Notes: a model not told the origin generated them from the letters alone. DNA of 64,000 nt from Lysobacter sp. M2-1 (GCF_022662495.1 NZ_JAKPBU010000001.1:1364001-1428000), one strand, 5' to 3'; numbered from the stretch's first letter, positions 1-9,959 are shown. A program made the numbers and translations.

Positions 1-1544
1 AACACGCTCTCGGCGCGGATCTCGGCGGCCACCCAGGCCGGATCCAGCCGATGCTTCGCGGCCTCGCGCCGGATCGTATCGGCGTGGTGAATCGGAAAGC
101 GCAGCTGGTACAGGCGCGTTTCTTCGGGATAATTTTTGCCGCCGACGTTGACCAGGCCGAACACGCCGCGGTCGAACCAGCCGCCTTCCTGGGCCACGGC
201 GACGGCCAGCCGGCGCTGGGCCTGGTCGAAGCGCGATAGCGCGTCCTCCCACTCCTTTTGCGCCCAGGCCTTGCGCTCGGCGCGGAACAGGGAAATCGCG
301 CGGACCAGGGCGGGATCGCGCGCGACGGCGGCTTTCGCTGCCGCGCTGTCGTCCGGTAGCCACGGGCATAGCGCATAGGGCTGATCGAGGCGGTCGGCGG
401 CGAGGAAGCCGTGGAAATCGGATTTCTGCGCCGCCTTGCGATACAGCGCCTGCGCGCCGGCCTTGTCGCCGGTGAGTTCCGCGGTGCGGGCCTCGAACCA
501 GGTCCAGCGCGAATCGCTGCGCTGCTTGTCGCCCATCCGCCGGATGGCCTCCAGCGCTGCGCGCCAGTCGCTGCGCGCCAGGGCTTCGCGCACCCGCCAT
601 TCGTGCAGGCGCTCGTCGTAGGCGGAAGCAGGCACCGCGGCCAGGCGACGCGCCGATTCGGGTTCGTACGAGGCCACCGTCCACAGCGCGATCTGGTACA
701 GCACGCGAGCGCGGTCTTCTTCGGTGAAGCCCAGCGCCTGCGCGTACTTCGGCAGTTGCGCTTCGGCGGTGCCCGGCACCGACTTGCCTAGGCGGGCCAG
801 CCCATGCGAGGCGATCAGCCGGCTGCGCGCGGTCTTGGGCCAGTTCAGTGCGCGCGGGTGGATGGCCTGGACGAAGGCGGCGTAGTCGTTGGCGAGCGCG
901 GCTTCGTCGGCGGGCAAGCCCGCGGCGGCGCTGCGCATCACTTCCGGGTCCCATTCGGCTGCGGCTTTCTCCAGGCGTTCCCAGCGCAGCGCCGGGGTCA
1001 GGCCGCCGCGCATGGCCAGCGCCGCGAATGGCTCGCCGCATTCGCTGGGGAAAGCCTTGGCACTGCTGCGCCACAGCGCCTGGGCATCGCTCGTCCACTG
1101 CGCGTCCGCCGCACCGGCGGCCAGGCGTGCGTTGAGTTCCGCGCAGCGCAGCGACGTGCTCCGCACCTGGGGCGACCAGGCTGCGCGGAAGCCTGCCCAG
1201 TCCTTCACCCGAGAACGCGAGGCCAGCCAATCGGCCCGGAAGGCCTCGGCCACGGGCTGGTCGCGATAACGGCCCAGGAATGCCTGGGCCTGCGCGGGCA
1301 GCATCAGGTCCATGTTCCGCCGCAGCGCGGCGTATTCCACCCAGCCGTAGGCAGGATGCGCGGCGATGCCGGGATACTGCGCGGCGTCGAAGCGGCCCGC
1401 TTCGGCCGCGGCGATCGCGGTGCCAAGGACGCTGTCGTCGGGCGGGCGTTGCCCAAACACGGGCGAAGCGATGCCGCACAGCAACAGGGTCAGTGTCGGC
1501 AAACGTCGGGCAATCAAGGATTTAGCGGGGGATCGGGCAGGCAT
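1..1544 (-). CDS. slt: Soluble lytic murein transglycosylase (partial, C-terminus beyond left edge)
   Basis: Periplasmic enzyme that cleaves the MurNAc-GlcNAc bond of peptidoglycan to give 1,6-anhydro products. The 514 visible residues begin with a signal peptide (hydrophobic stretch TLTLLLCGIAS near residues 17-27). A long Ala- and Trp-rich helical region follows, like the superhelical U/L domain of Slt70. At the edge is WVAAEIRAES, matching the start of the SLT catalytic domain; the Glu in RAES (about residue 512) aligns with catalytic Glu478 of E. coli Slt70. The rest of the catalytic domain is outside the window. The ATG at 1544 gives the complete signal peptide. Family assignment is strong; intactness cannot be judged. 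Confidence 0.88.
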   Translation of the reverse strand, partial: MPARSPAKSLIARRLPTLTLLLCGIASPVFGQRPPDDSVLGTAIAAAEAGRFDAAQYPGIAAHPAYGWVEYAALRRNMDLMLPAQAQAFLGRYRDQPVAEAFRADWLASRSRVKDWAGFRAAWSPQVRSTSLRCAELNARLAAGAADAQWTSDAQALWRSSAKAFPSECGEPFAALAMRGGLTPALRWERLEKAAAEWDPEVMRSAAAGLPADEAALANDYAAFVQAIHPRALNWPKTARSRLIASHGLARLGKSVPGTAEAQLPKYAQALGFTEEDRARVLYQIALWTVASYEPESARRLAAVPASAYDERLHEWRVREALARSDWRAALEAIRRMGDKQRSDSRWTWFEARTAELTGDKAGAQALYRKAAQKSDFHGFLAADRLDQPYALCPWLPDDSAAAKAAVARDPALVRAISLFRAERKAWAQKEWEDALSRFDQAQRRLAVAVAQEGGWFDRGVFGLVNVGGKNYPEETRLYQLRFPIHHADTIRREAAKHRLDPAWVAAEIRAESV

Positions 1545-1721
1545 CGGGCGACTATAGCCGAGCGATGTGCAGGCGATGCCGACGCTGCGTTGGCTGCCGC
1601 CATGACGGCACGTGGTCGGTTCAGCAAATGGATGCGCTCCGTGCGCGCGCCTGCAACGTACGCGGCGGAGGTTGGCGCCGCGATGACACACTGCACGGCA
1701 TCCGTCCTGGGTTGCCAACGC

Positions 1722-2513
1722 ATGGAATACGTCGCCTACCTCGTCCTCGGCGCGATCGCCGGCACGCTCGCCGGCCTGCTCGGGATCGGCGGCGGTCTGG
1801 TGCTGGTGGCGGCGCTGGCCTGGATCCTGCCGCTGCTGGGCGTGCCCGCCGAGGCTGCCATGCACGCCGCGCTGGCGAGTTCGATGGCCAGCATCGTCCT
1901 GACGGCCGCGTCCTCGGCGCGTGCCCACCACCTTCGCGGCAGCGTGTTATGGCCCACTGCCGCCTGGATGGTGCCCGGCGTGCTGGTGGGGGGCTGGTTG
2001 GGCAGCCGCTTCGCGATCGGTCTGGATGGCGACGTGTTGCGCTGGTGCGTGGCGGGCTATTGCTTCCTCGCCGCCGCCCAGTTGCTGTTCGGAGGCGAGC
2101 GGGTGCGTGCCGACGGCGCGCCCGCACCGCGCGGGCCCGGCTACACCGCGGCGGGCATCGGCATCGGCGCGATCTCGGCCGTGGTCGGTATCGGCGGCGG
2201 CAGCATGACCGTACCGCTGCTGGTCTGGCGTGGGGTGGCCCCGGTGCGCGCGGTGGGGACGTCATCGGCCTGCGGCATCTTCATCGGCATCGGCAGTGCG
2301 CTGGGCTATGCGCTGCAGGCCCCCGCCGGTGCCCTGTCGCTGCCTGGCGCGGTCGGCTATGTCTACCTGCCGGCCGCCGCCGGCGTGGCCGTGGCCTCGG
2401 TACTGGCGGCGCCCTACGGCACCCGGCTGGCCCATCGTCTGTCTGGACGGGCGCTCAAACGGGTATTTGCGGTGTTCCTGATCGCGGTGGGTTGCAGTTT
2501 CTTCTTCCAGTAA
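1722..2513 (+). CDS. TauE/SafE-family membrane permease
   Basis: A 263-residue integral membrane protein with about eight hydrophobic segments. The two halves carry related glycine-rich motifs, GLLGIGGGLVLV near residue 18 and VVGIGGGSMTVPLL near 155, the internal duplication typical of TauE/SafE (PF01925). Characterised members export sulfite, sulfoacetate or other organosulfur anions, but substrate cannot be read from sequence. The ATG at 1722 starts just before the first membrane segment. An in-frame ATG at 1683 has a better ribosome site (GGAGG at 1667-1671) and would add 13 residues, so the start is uncertain. It is transcribed away from slt and no partner gene is adjacent. Confidence 0.85.
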   Translation: MEYVAYLVLGAIAGTLAGLLGIGGGLVLVAALAWILPLLGVPAEAAMHAALASSMASIVLTAASSARAHHLRGSVLWPTAAWMVPGVLVGGWLGSRFAIGLDGDVLRWCVAGYCFLAAAQLLFGGERVRADGAPAPRGPGYTAAGIGIGAISAVVGIGGGSMTVPLLVWRGVAPVRAVGTSSACGIFIGIGSALGYALQAPAGALSLPGAVGYVYLPAAAGVAVASVLAAPYGTRLAHRLSGRALKRVFAVFLIAVGCSFFFQ

Positions 2514-2627
2514 GCGGTTACATCCGAAAGGGACTTGCCGAGCCTTTACGAAACGTTTACAAACCTGGTCAGGCCGCGTGACAGGGGACGCGGACGCATG
2601 TTCATCCACAGGTCCGGGAGAGAACCC

Positions 2628-5585
2628 ATGTCCACCCCACGCCGCCATCGGCTGGCCACCGCTGTCCAGATTTCGCTGCTCCTGACCCTGCCGGCGCTGG
2701 CCGCCGCGCAGGAACCAACGCCTGCTCCGGCTGCGCCCGAGACTGCCGAGGAGGCCCGCACCCTCGACACGGTGGTAGTCACCGGCACCCGCATCCGCAG
2801 GGCCGAGGTCGAGGGCCAGGTACCGGTGCAGGTGCTGACCCGCGAGGACATCGACCGCTCGGGGCAGACCTCGATCGGCGACATCGTCCAGGAACTCACC
2901 GGTTCGGGCTCTGCGCTCAATACCAGGTTCAACTCGTCCGGCAACTTCGGCTTTTCGCCTAACGGCGACGGCGTGGGCGCGGGTTCGGCCCAGGTCGACC
3001 TGCGTCACCTGGGTCCCAAGCGTGTGCTGGTGCTGGTCGACGGCGTGCGCTGGGTCAACGAGTCCTCCGCCTCCGGCGTGGGCGCGGCGACCGATCTCAA
3101 CACCATTCCGCTGGCGATCGTGGAGCGGATCGAGGTGCTCGAGGACGGCGCCTCGTCGCTGTACGGATCCGATGCGATCGCCGGTGTGGTCAACATCATC
3201 ACCCGCCGCAATTTCGAGGGTGGCCAGGTCACGCTCAACTACGGCCAGTACGGCGAAGGCGATGGCGCCACCAGCGGGGCCGACTTCGCCTGGGGACACA
3301 CCACCGATCGCAGCAGCCTGTTCGTGGGCGTGAGCTACGTCGATCAGGACGTGGTGTATTCCAAGGACCGCGAGCAGTCCAGCTTCCCGGTTCCCGGCAC
3401 CGGCCTGACCTTCGCCAGCTCCGGCACGCCGAACGGTCGTTTCATCTTTTTCCCGGGCACGCCCAGCAGCGCATGCCCGCTGACCGATCTGGACGACGAT
3501 CCGGCCACGGCTCCGGTCGCGTTCTGCAACATCACCACGCCCAACGGCAGCAGCTTCAGCCCGATCCCGGTCTATCCGGACGATTTCATCGGTTTCGGCA
3601 CCGCCAATCGCTTCAACTTCGCCCAGTACAACCTGCTGGTGACGCCCTCCAAGCGCACCGGTGTGTTCGGCCAGTTCCGTTTCGACATCAACGATGGGCT
3701 GCAGTGGTACGTGAAGGCGCTGGCCAACCGGCGCGAATCGGTCAACCAGGCCGCGCCCGAACCGATCTTCCTCGGTCCCGACGCCGGCACCGGCAATCCG
3801 CTGGCCGACAACATCAACATTCCCGCGAGCCATCCGTTCAATCCGTTCGGCATCGACCTGAACTCGCGCGGCCCCGACGCCAACCTGGTGCTGATCGGGC
3901 GCCGGCCGGTCGAAGGCGGACCGCGCATTTTCGAGCAGGAAGTCAACACCCAGTACCTGTCGACCGGACTGGTGGGTAGCTTCGACGCCGCCGACCGGCT
4001 CTGGTCGTGGGACGTGAACCTGGCCTACAGCCGCAACAAGGCCGAGCAGACCAACTATGGCAGCTACAACATCCGCAACCTCGCGCTCGGTCTGGGCGAT
4101 ACGCTCGCCGACGGTTCCACCTGCGCGACCACGCCCGGATGCGTGGACGTCAATATCTTCGGCGGTCCCGGCACGCTGACCCCGGCGATGCTCGCGTGGA
4201 TCCAGCCGGTGGTACGCGACGAGAGCGAGCAGAAGCTCTCGCTGGTCTCGGCCAACATCTCTTCTGACCTGTTCGAGGGCTGGGCCGGTCCGATCTCGTT
4301 CGCCACCGGTTACGAGTACCGCAAGTACGAAGGCTGGTACCAGCCCGATCCGATCACAGTGGCCGGCTTCTACAACGGCGTGCCTTCGCTGCCGACCGAG
4401 GGCGAATACGACGTCAACGAGGCCTATCTCGAACTCAACATTCCGCTGCTGAGCGATTCGGCCTGGGGCAAGAGCCTCGACCTGAGCCTGGCCGGACGCT
4501 ACTCGCGCTATTCCACCTTCGGCAGCGAGTTCACGCCCAAGTACGGCCTGCGCTGGCAGCTGACCGACGAGTTCCTGCTGCGCACCACGTTCGCCAAGGG
4601 CTTCCGTGCCCCGTCCATCGGCGAGCTGTTCGGCTCGGCCAGCCGCGCCGACCTGCAGATCGACGATCCCTGCCTGATCGGGCTGGATGGCTCACCGCCC
4701 ACCGGCAATGCCGCCAACTGCACGGCGCTGGGCGTGCCGGGCGGTGCGCAACAGTCCAACGCGCAGATCTCGGTCACTACCGGCGGCAACGAGGATCTGG
4801 ATCCGGAGCGCGCCAACAGCTTCACCGCGGGCATGGTGTACAGCCCGGGCTGGGCGACCGACGCGAGCTGGTCCGAGCGCCTCGATTTCGAGGTGACCTA
4901 CTACCGCCACGACATCGAAGGCGCGATCCAGGCCATCGACGCGCAGACCCAGCTCAACCTGTGCGTGGAAACCCTCGATCCGATCTACTGCGATGGCATC
5001 ACCCGTTCCTCGGTGGGCAGCATCAATGGCTTCGCCAACCGGCTCACCAACCTGGGTTCGATCCGGACCAGCGGTTGGGATGCCGATCTGTTCTGGACCC
5101 TGCCCGCGACCGATCTGGGACAGTTCAAGCTGACCTGGCAGAACACCTTCGTCAGCGAGTACGAGGCCATCGGCGCGGCCGGGCAGGTGCAGCCGCGCGC
5201 ACCGGGCATCGAAGTCAACGACAGCGCGATCCCGGAATGGACCTCGACCGCGACCCTGGATTGGAAGCGCGACGCCTGGAGCGGAGCGTGGACGGTGCGC
5301 CACATCTCCGACCTGACCGAGAATTGCGGCGATGCGGTGGATTTTGCGGTGTGCAGCTCGCCGGACACCGGCACCAACGATCTGCCGGACACCACCTATG
5401 TCGACGTGCAGCTCGGTTACAAGTTCGACCTGCTGCAGGGGCTGCAGCTGACGGCAGGCGTCAACAACCTGTTCGACCAGGATCCGCCGATCTGCCTGTC
5501 GTGCTCGCTCAACGGCTACGACGCGTCCACCTACGACATCCCGGGCGGTCGCTTCTGGTATCTGCGCGCCGATCTGCGGTTCTGA
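2628..5585 (+). CDS. TonB-dependent outer-membrane receptor
   Basis: A 985-residue receptor importing an unknown ligand across the outer membrane with TonB-ExbBD energy. A signal peptide ends near AAAQE (about residue 25). A Pro/Ala linker and a TonB-box-like segment TLDTVVVTG follow, then a plug domain with the [27 protein letters not shown] signature region (about residues 162-190) and a 22-strand barrel ending in an aromatic residue (ADLRF). The start follows GGGAGAGA at 2615-2622, a good ribosome site. Longer upstream reading from 2535 lacks a signal peptide and was not used. Loops contain several cysteine pairs. It stands alone with a strong terminator behind it, so there is no neighbour-based clue to the substrate. 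Confidence 0.9.
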   Translation: MSTPRRHRLATAVQISLLLTLPALAAAQEPTPAPAAPETAEEARTLDTVVVTGTRIRRAEVEGQVPVQVLTREDIDRSGQTSIGDIVQELTGSGSALNTRFNSSGNFGFSPNGDGVGAGSAQVDLRHLGPKRVLVLVDGVRWVNESSASGVGAATDLNTIPLAIVERIEVLEDGASSLYGSDAIAGVVNIITRRNFEGGQVTLNYGQYGEGDGATSGADFAWGHTTDRSSLFVGVSYVDQDVVYSKDREQSSFPVPGTGLTFASSGTPNGRFIFFPGTPSSACPLTDLDDDPATAPVAFCNITTPNGSSFSPIPVYPDDFIGFGTANRFNFAQYNLLVTPSKRTGVFGQFRFDINDGLQWYVKALANRRESVNQAAPEPIFLGPDAGTGNPLADNINIPASHPFNPFGIDLNSRGPDANLVLIGRRPVEGGPRIFEQEVNTQYLSTGLVGSFDAADRLWSWDVNLAYSRNKAEQTNYGSYNIRNLALGLGDTLADGSTCATTPGCVDVNIFGGPGTLTPAMLAWIQPVVRDESEQKLSLVSANISSDLFEGWAGPISFATGYEYRKYEGWYQPDPITVAGFYNGVPSLPTEGEYDVNEAYLELNIPLLSDSAWGKSLDLSLAGRYSRYSTFGSEFTPKYGLRWQLTDEFLLRTTFAKGFRAPSIGELFGSASRADLQIDDPCLIGLDGSPPTGNAANCTALGVPGGAQQSNAQISVTTGGNEDLDPERANSFTAGMVYSPGWATDASWSERLDFEVTYYRHDIEGAIQAIDAQTQLNLCVETLDPIYCDGITRSSVGSINGFANRLTNLGSIRTSGWDADLFWTLPATDLGQFKLTWQNTFVSEYEAIGAAGQVQPRAPGIEVNDSAIPEWTSTATLDWKRDAWSGAWTVRHISDLTENCGDAVDFAVCSSPDTGTNDLPDTTYVDVQLGYKFDLLQGLQLTAGVNNLFDQDPPICLSCSLNGYDASTYDIPGGRFWYLRADLRF

Positions 5586-5610
5586 TCGGCCACGGCATGG
5601 CGTGAATCCA

Positions 5611-5645
5611 GCGGGCGGCGATGCGAATCGCCGCCCGCTTCATTG
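5611..5645 (+). terminator. Rho-independent-like hairpin after the TonB receptor
   Basis: A perfect 12-bp stem (5611-5622 with 5627-5638) closed by the tetraloop GCGA, of the stable GNRA type, followed by a short T-containing stretch. It begins 25 bases after the receptor stop codon. Confidence 0.75.
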
Positions 5646-5672
5646 CGACCGTCGCGGACCGGATCCGGCTTC

Positions 5673-5831
5673 GTAGGAGCGACGTCGGTCGCGAGCCTGC
5701 CTTCGGGCGACCGGCGTTTACGTGAAGCGCTTGGCAGCGATTGAAGTCGCGACGGTATCGATTCACGCCGAGCGAAAGCCGCGACTTCGATCGTTCCCAC
5801 GGAAAAGGCGCGCGACTGACGTCGCTCCTAC
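5673..5831. repeat. Inverted pair of GTAG-type palindromic repeats (REPIN-like)
   Basis: GTAGGAGCGACGTCGGTCGC starts at 5673, and its near-complement (GCGACTGACGTCGCTCCTAC) ends at 5831, giving a foldback of about 159 bp. The GTAG foot resembles the REP class called SMAG in Stenotrophomonas. Together with the terminator it fills the gap between the receptor and the convergent EEP gene. Confidence 0.75.
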
Positions 5832-5841
5832 GGCAGGGTGG

Positions 5842-6612
5842 TCAGGCCTGCAGCGCCGCTTCCGGCACGTCGAGTTCGATCGACAGCGCGAGGTGATCCG
5901 ACGCGGCCGCGGCCAGCGCGCGATGCCCGGTACAGCCGCCCAGGCCCGGGGTGACCAGGATGTGGTCGATGGCGCGCTGCGGACGCCAGCTGGGGAAGGT
6001 GGCCACCACGCATTCGGGCGGCTGCAGGCGCGTGCGCCTGTACAGCTGCAGCATCTCCGCCGAATCCGGCGGGCAGTTGAAGTCGCCCATGAGCACGGCG
6101 TGCTCGTGCTGGTCCAGCACGTCGGCGATGAAATCCAGCTGCGAGCGCCGCGACTGCGCGCCCAGCGACAGATGCGCCACCGCGACGACCAGTCCCGCAT
6201 CGCCTTCGCCGAACTGCGCCAGCAGCAGGCCGCGCCCGGCGATCCGGCCGGGCAGGGGATGGTCGGTGACGTCCACCGGTTCGAGCTTGCTCAGCAGTCC
6301 GTTGGCGCTGGAGGCGACGCCGCCGACGCTGCGATTGGGCTGGTGGCTCCAGTAACCGAAGCCGCCACGCTCGGCCAGGTAATGGGTCTGGTTGGTGAAG
6401 CCCGAGCGCAAGCTGCCAGGGTCGCTCTCGTTGAGGCCGACGATGTCGTGTTCGGCCGCCACCTCGGCGATCGCGTCGAGCGCGCCGCGCTTGCGCCCCG
6501 CCGGCAGCGCATGCGACCAGCTGCGGGTCACGTAGTCGCTGTAGCGGCGGGTGCTTGAGCCGGCCTGGATATTGGCGCTGAGCAGCTTGAGGCGGCGCGT
6601 GCTGGGCGGCAT
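5842..6612 (-). CDS. Endonuclease/exonuclease/phosphatase (EEP) family protein
   Basis: A 256-residue EEP-fold protein (PF03372), the metal-dependent phosphoesterase fold of exonuclease III, DNase I and sphingomyelinases. Visible family motifs are SANIQAG near the N-terminus, GLNESDPGS (metal-binding Glu), HLSLG, MGDFNCPP (Asp/Asn pair) and the terminal SDHLAL (catalytic His). No signal peptide is apparent, so a cytoplasmic location is likely. The start is the ATG at 6612, 29 bases after the DsbA-like lipoprotein stop, suggesting cotranscription. An upstream extension would only read through the neighbour out of frame. Substrate (nucleic acid, lipid or sugar phosphate) cannot be decided from sequence. 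Confidence 0.8.
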   Translation of the reverse strand: MPPSTRRLKLLSANIQAGSSTRRYSDYVTRSWSHALPAGRKRGALDAIAEVAAEHDIVGLNESDPGSLRSGFTNQTHYLAERGGFGYWSHQPNRSVGGVASSANGLLSKLEPVDVTDHPLPGRIAGRGLLLAQFGEGDAGLVVAVAHLSLGAQSRRSQLDFIADVLDQHEHAVLMGDFNCPPDSAEMLQLYRRTRLQPPECVVATFPSWRPQRAIDHILVTPGLGGCTGHRALAAAASDHLALSIELDVPEAALQA

Positions 6613-6641
6613 GCGGGTGGGGCCCGGCGTGGCCTGATGCG

Positions 6642-7439
6642 TCAGTTCCCGCTGGCCGCCGAGCGTTCCATTGCGATCAGCTGGTTGGCGATACGGACCT
6701 GGTCGGTGCGGGTGGTGCCGCCGGTCACGCGGTATTTGCCGGCCACGATCAGCGTGGGCGTGCCCTCGACGCCGCTGCGCTGCGCAAACTGCTTGGCCTT
6801 GGCGAGCTTGCCTTCGACCGCGAAGCTGCCCATGGTCTCGGCGAACTGCGTCGGGTCGGCGCCGTAGGCCTGGTAGAACCGGCCGATGTCCTGCGGCGTG
6901 TCCTGGCCGCGCTCGCCCTTGAGGCTGCGGTCGATGTGGATCGCGCGGTACAGCGGGTCGTGGGTCTTGTCCTGCAGCCCCAACGCCTGCGCGGCGTAGA
7001 ACGCGCGCGCATAGGTATCGAATGGCCCGCCGAACTGGGCCGGCACGTAGACGAAGTTCACGTCCGCCGGCAGCTTGGCTTTCCACGCGGAAATCAACGG
7101 CTGGAACCCGGCGCAGGCCGGGCAGACATGGTTGAACACCTCGACCACTTCGATCTTGCCGGCGATCGGCTCGAACGGCTGGCCGTTGGGAATCACCACG
7201 TAGTCGGTGCCTTCCACCGGCGGCGGACCGGCTTCGGACAGGAGCTGCGAAATCTCGGCGTCCGCGGCCCGGGCCTGTTCGGCATCGGCGGCGCTGGCCT
7301 GGGCCGGCGCAGCGGTTTGGTCGGCAGCGGCAGGGGCGGCGGCCGGATCTGCGGTTTCGGGCGCCTTCGGCTTGCATGCGGCCAGGCCAACGGCGAGCAG
7401 CAGGGCAAACGAAAGCATTGCGAACGATCGACGGGTCAT
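6642..7439 (-). CDS. DsbA-like thiol:disulfide oxidoreductase, predicted lipoprotein
   Basis: A 265-residue thioredoxin-fold protein of the DsbA branch. The N-terminus is a lipoprotein signal ending in LAAC (Cys22), so it is probably anchored to a membrane facing the periplasm. An Ala/Pro/Gln-rich spacer of about 50 residues precedes the domain. The redox site is CPAC at residues 106-109, and the cis-proline loop is VEGTPTLIV near 220. Known DsbA proteins introduce disulfides into exported proteins. It lies 34 bp downstream of a second, soluble DsbA, so the two probably form one redox module. The long spacer and lipid anchor are unusual for DsbA. Confidence 0.88.
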   Translation of the reverse strand: MTRRSFAMLSFALLLAVGLAACKPKAPETADPAAAPAAADQTAAPAQASAADAEQARAADAEISQLLSEAGPPPVEGTDYVVIPNGQPFEPIAGKIEVVEVFNHVCPACAGFQPLISAWKAKLPADVNFVYVPAQFGGPFDTYARAFYAAQALGLQDKTHDPLYRAIHIDRSLKGERGQDTPQDIGRFYQAYGADPTQFAETMGSFAVEGKLAKAKQFAQRSGVEGTPTLIVAGKYRVTGGTTRTDQVRIANQLIAMERSAASGN

Positions 7440-7473
7440 GCGTAGTGCTCCTGCAAACGTTGCCGCTAGGTTA

Positions 7474-8100
7474 TCAGCGGGCGGGTGTACGCAGCTGCGC
7501 GATCACCGCATCGGCATTGCGCAGCAGTTCTTCGAGCGAACGGCCCAGGATCCGGTAGCGCCCGTTGACGATGAGGGTGGGCGTGCCCTCCACGCCGCTG
7601 CGCACGGCGAACTGGTGCGCCTCGGCCAGGCGGTCGGCCAGCGCCGGGCTGGCCATGGTGGCGCGCAACTTGGCGGCATCCAGGCCGCGCTGGCCGTACC
7701 AGGCGCTGAGTTCGTCGATGCTGGGGTTGCGCGGCACCAACTGCTCGTCATGCACCGCCACGAACAGCGGCGCATGGACTTTCGCCAGGGCACCTGCAGC
7801 CTGGGTCGCGAAGAAGCCGCGCGCGAACGCGTCGTCGCGCCCGGAGGGCAGGGGCACGTAGCTCAGGCGCACGTCCTTGGGCAACTTGCGCTGCCAGGCC
7901 TCGACCATGGGCTGGAACCGGGCGCAGTGGTCGCACCAGTAGGCGAAAACCTCGGCGACCTCAATGCTGCCGGCCAGCGGCTGATATGGGGCGCCGTCCT
8001 CGATCAGGGCGTAATCGCGGCCTTCCACCGCGGGTGCCGACCAGGCGAGGACGGGCAGCAGGGCGATCACCAGGGCGAACAGCACGGCTAGGCGTTTCAT
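7474..8100 (-). CDS. dsbA: Periplasmic thiol:disulfide interchange protein DsbA
   Basis: A 208-residue periplasmic disulfide oxidase. The signal peptide is cleaved near AWSAPA (about residue 22). The active site is CDHC at residues 56-59 (E. coli DsbA has CPHC), with cis-Pro loop VEGTPTLIV. Length fits classic DsbA (208 in E. coli). It lies between cytochrome c4 upstream and the DsbA-like lipoprotein downstream on the same strand. This dsbA-plus-c4 order is, to my knowledge, common in Pseudomonas and Xanthomonas. The two proteins share the surrounding motif layout, so the lipoprotein copy may be an ancient duplicate. Confidence 0.92.
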   Translation of the reverse strand: MKRLAVLFALVIALLPVLAWSAPAVEGRDYALIEDGAPYQPLAGSIEVAEVFAYWCDHCARFQPMVEAWQRKLPKDVRLSYVPLPSGRDDAFARGFFATQAAGALAKVHAPLFVAVHDEQLVPRNPSIDELSAWYGQRGLDAAKLRATMASPALADRLAEAHQFAVRSGVEGTPTLIVNGRYRILGRSLEELLRNADAVIAQLRTPAR

Positions 8101-8240
8101 GGTCGGCGTTGCTCGAGATGTGAGACCGCGGGCAAAAGAATGCCGGCACAGCGGGCTGGCCGGCGGAAATTCTGCAAGGGAGCTGTTCGGGATGGGACCG
8201 CGCGCAGCGGCGCGAGTTCCTTCGCGGCGGAACAACTGCC

Positions 8241-9143
8241 CTATTGCGCGGTCTCGGGAGCCGTCGGGGCTTCGTCTTCGGCCGGTTCCGGAGTCGTCGG
8301 TGCCGCGGCCGGGGTCGGGGCAGCGGGAGCGGCAGGGGCGGGCGCCGCTGCGACAACCGTGCCTTCGGGCGCTTCGTCGCTGCGCGCATGCAGGCCTTGC
8401 AGGAAGCTGCCGAGCGACTGGATTTCCTCGTCGGTGAGCGACTTGGCCACTGCGGCCATCGTGTCGAACAGGGCCGGGTCGCGTTCGTTGGTGGTGCCCG
8501 CGCGGTATTCCTCGAGCCGACGTGCGACGTACCAGGCCTGCTGGCCACCCACGTGCGGGTAGGCCGGGCCAGGATTGCCGGCACCGGCAGGGCCGTGGCA
8601 GGCCATGCAGGCGGGAATGCCGCGGGCCGCATCGCCGCTGCGATAGAGCTTCTGCCCGACTTCGTAGAACTTCATCCCGGCATAGGGCCCCTCCGCGATC
8701 GCGGTGTCGTCGGCGATGCCGGCGCCCGCCTTCTGGGTGGCGTAATGGGCGCCCAGGTCGCGCATGTCCTGCGCGCTCAACGGCTGGGCGAAGGGGATCA
8801 TCAGCGCCGCGCTGCCGCCAGTGCGCACGCCCCCTTTGAACAACGCTAGCTGGCGCGCGATGTAGCGCTCGCTCTGGCCGGCGATGCGGGGATACAGGTT
8901 GGGTGCGGCAGCGGAGTTGCCGTCCAGGCCGTGGCAGGCCGCGCAGGCACCGGCCAGGGCCGCGCCTTTCTTGGGATCGCCCCAGCGGGTCTTGGCCAGC
9001 TCAGCCACCGCCGATGCGTCCAGCGGCGCGGTTTCCACCGGCCCGTTGTCGGGCAAGGGGGTAACCGTGGTCTGGGCAAAGGCGACCGCGGCGACGGCGA
9101 CGATGGCCAGGCCGGCGATGGCGAAAGCGCGAGCGTGGCGCAT
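8241..9143 (-). CDS. Cytochrome c4 (dihaem c-type cytochrome)
   Basis: A 300-residue periplasmic electron carrier with two class I haem c domains. The signal peptide is cleaved near AFAQ (residue 24). Haem sites are CAACH at 67-71 and CMACH at 179-183, with distal Met candidates in each half (ALMIPFAQPL region; FDTMAAVAK region). c4 proteins pass electrons from the bc1 complex to terminal oxidases. The C-terminal 40 or so residues are an Ala/Pro/Glu tail not needed by the fold. The start at 9143 follows GGAG, and the promoter at 9197-9226 fits. It heads the strand shared with both DsbA genes. Confidence 0.93.
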   Translation of the reverse strand: MRHARAFAIAGLAIVAVAAVAFAQTTVTPLPDNGPVETAPLDASAVAELAKTRWGDPKKGAALAGACAACHGLDGNSAAAPNLYPRIAGQSERYIARQLALFKGGVRTGGSAALMIPFAQPLSAQDMRDLGAHYATQKAGAGIADDTAIAEGPYAGMKFYEVGQKLYRSGDAARGIPACMACHGPAGAGNPGPAYPHVGGQQAWYVARRLEEYRAGTTNERDPALFDTMAAVAKSLTDEEIQSLGSFLQGLHARSDEAPEGTVVAAAPAPAAPAAPTPAAAPTTPEPAEDEAPTAPETAQ

Positions 9144-9196
9144 GGAGGCTCCGTGATCCCTGGGCGGCGCGCCGACGGCACGCACAACGACCCGAA

Positions 9197-9226
9197 ATTA
9201 TCGTTGGCCGCCGCAAGCGACGTCAA
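9197..9226 (-). promoter_or_regulatory. Sigma-70-type promoter for cytochrome c4 / dsbA group
   Basis: Read on the minus strand, TTGACG (9226-9221) and GATAAT (9202-9197) are separated by 18 bp. Transcription would start about 45-50 bases before the cytochrome ATG. It is one of the clearest consensus promoters in the window. Confidence 0.65.
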
Positions 9227-9327
9227 ACCGGAGCGCGCCGGGAGGAAAAACGTACGCGGGCGGGGCGCCGGCGGCTTCCAGAAGGATTCCATCCGGCCTC
9301 CAGCCGCTGCCATGCGAAGCTAGGCCG

Positions 9328-9939
9328 ATGAGCCAGCCCAATCCCTTCGCCCGAGCCGACTATCTGCTGGCCGCCCACAACGCCCGCCAGCTGCCGCCCG
9401 ATGAGGGTCTGGAGGTGGCCTTTGCCGGCCGCTCGAACGCGGGCAAGTCCAGCGCGCTCAACGCGCTGTGCGGGCGAAACGCGCTGGCGCGGGTGTCCAA
9501 GACGCCCGGCCGCACCCAGCAGCTGGTGTACTTCAGCCTGCCGCCGCACGAGGGCCGCTACCTGGTCGACCTGCCCGGCTATGGGTACGCCAAGGTGCCG
9601 CAGGACCTGCAGGCGCATTGGCAGGCGTTCCTGGACGCCTGGTTCGGCAGCCGCATCGGGCTGCGCGGGCTGGTGGTGGTGATGGACATCCGCCACCCGC
9701 TCAAGGAATACGACCTGCAGATGCTCGGCTACGCCATGCAGCGTGGCCTGCCGGCGCACGCGCTGCTGACCAAGGCCGACAAGCTCAGCCGCGGCGCCGC
9801 TGGCAACGCAGTGCTGGCAGTGCGCAAGGAGCTGCAGGCGCGCTGGGGCGATAGCGTCGGGGTGCAGGCGTTCTCGGCCGAATCGAAGCAGGGCGTGGAA
9901 GAGGCGCGGAAAGTGGTCGCGGGCTGGCTGGAGCTTTAG
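9328..9939 (+). CDS. engB: Ribosome biogenesis GTPase EngB/YsxC (YihA)
   Basis: A 203-residue TRAFAC-class GTPase needed for assembly of the large ribosomal subunit. The G motifs are in order: G1 GRSNAGKSS (about residues 31-39), switch region TPGRTQQ, G3 DLPGYGYAKV (about 82), G4 TKADK (about 147) and G5 SAESKQG (about 184). Length and motif spacing are standard for EngB. The start ATG at 9328 has a preceding GAAGC but no strong ribosome site. It is divergent from cytochrome c4, as in many proteobacteria. It ends just before a strong shared terminator. Confidence 0.95.
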   Translation: MSQPNPFARADYLLAAHNARQLPPDEGLEVAFAGRSNAGKSSALNALCGRNALARVSKTPGRTQQLVYFSLPPHEGRYLVDLPGYGYAKVPQDLQAHWQAFLDAWFGSRIGLRGLVVVMDIRHPLKEYDLQMLGYAMQRGLPAHALLTKADKLSRGAAGNAVLAVRKELQARWGDSVGVQAFSAESKQGVEEARKVVAGWLEL

Positions 9940-9959
9940 CCGCCCTGCCATCCCGGAAA

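Noticed and set aside
2262-3833. 523-codon minus-strand open frame opposite the TBDR
   Set aside because: Lies antisense to clear TonB-receptor coding and has no family motifs; long antisense frames are expected at this GC content.
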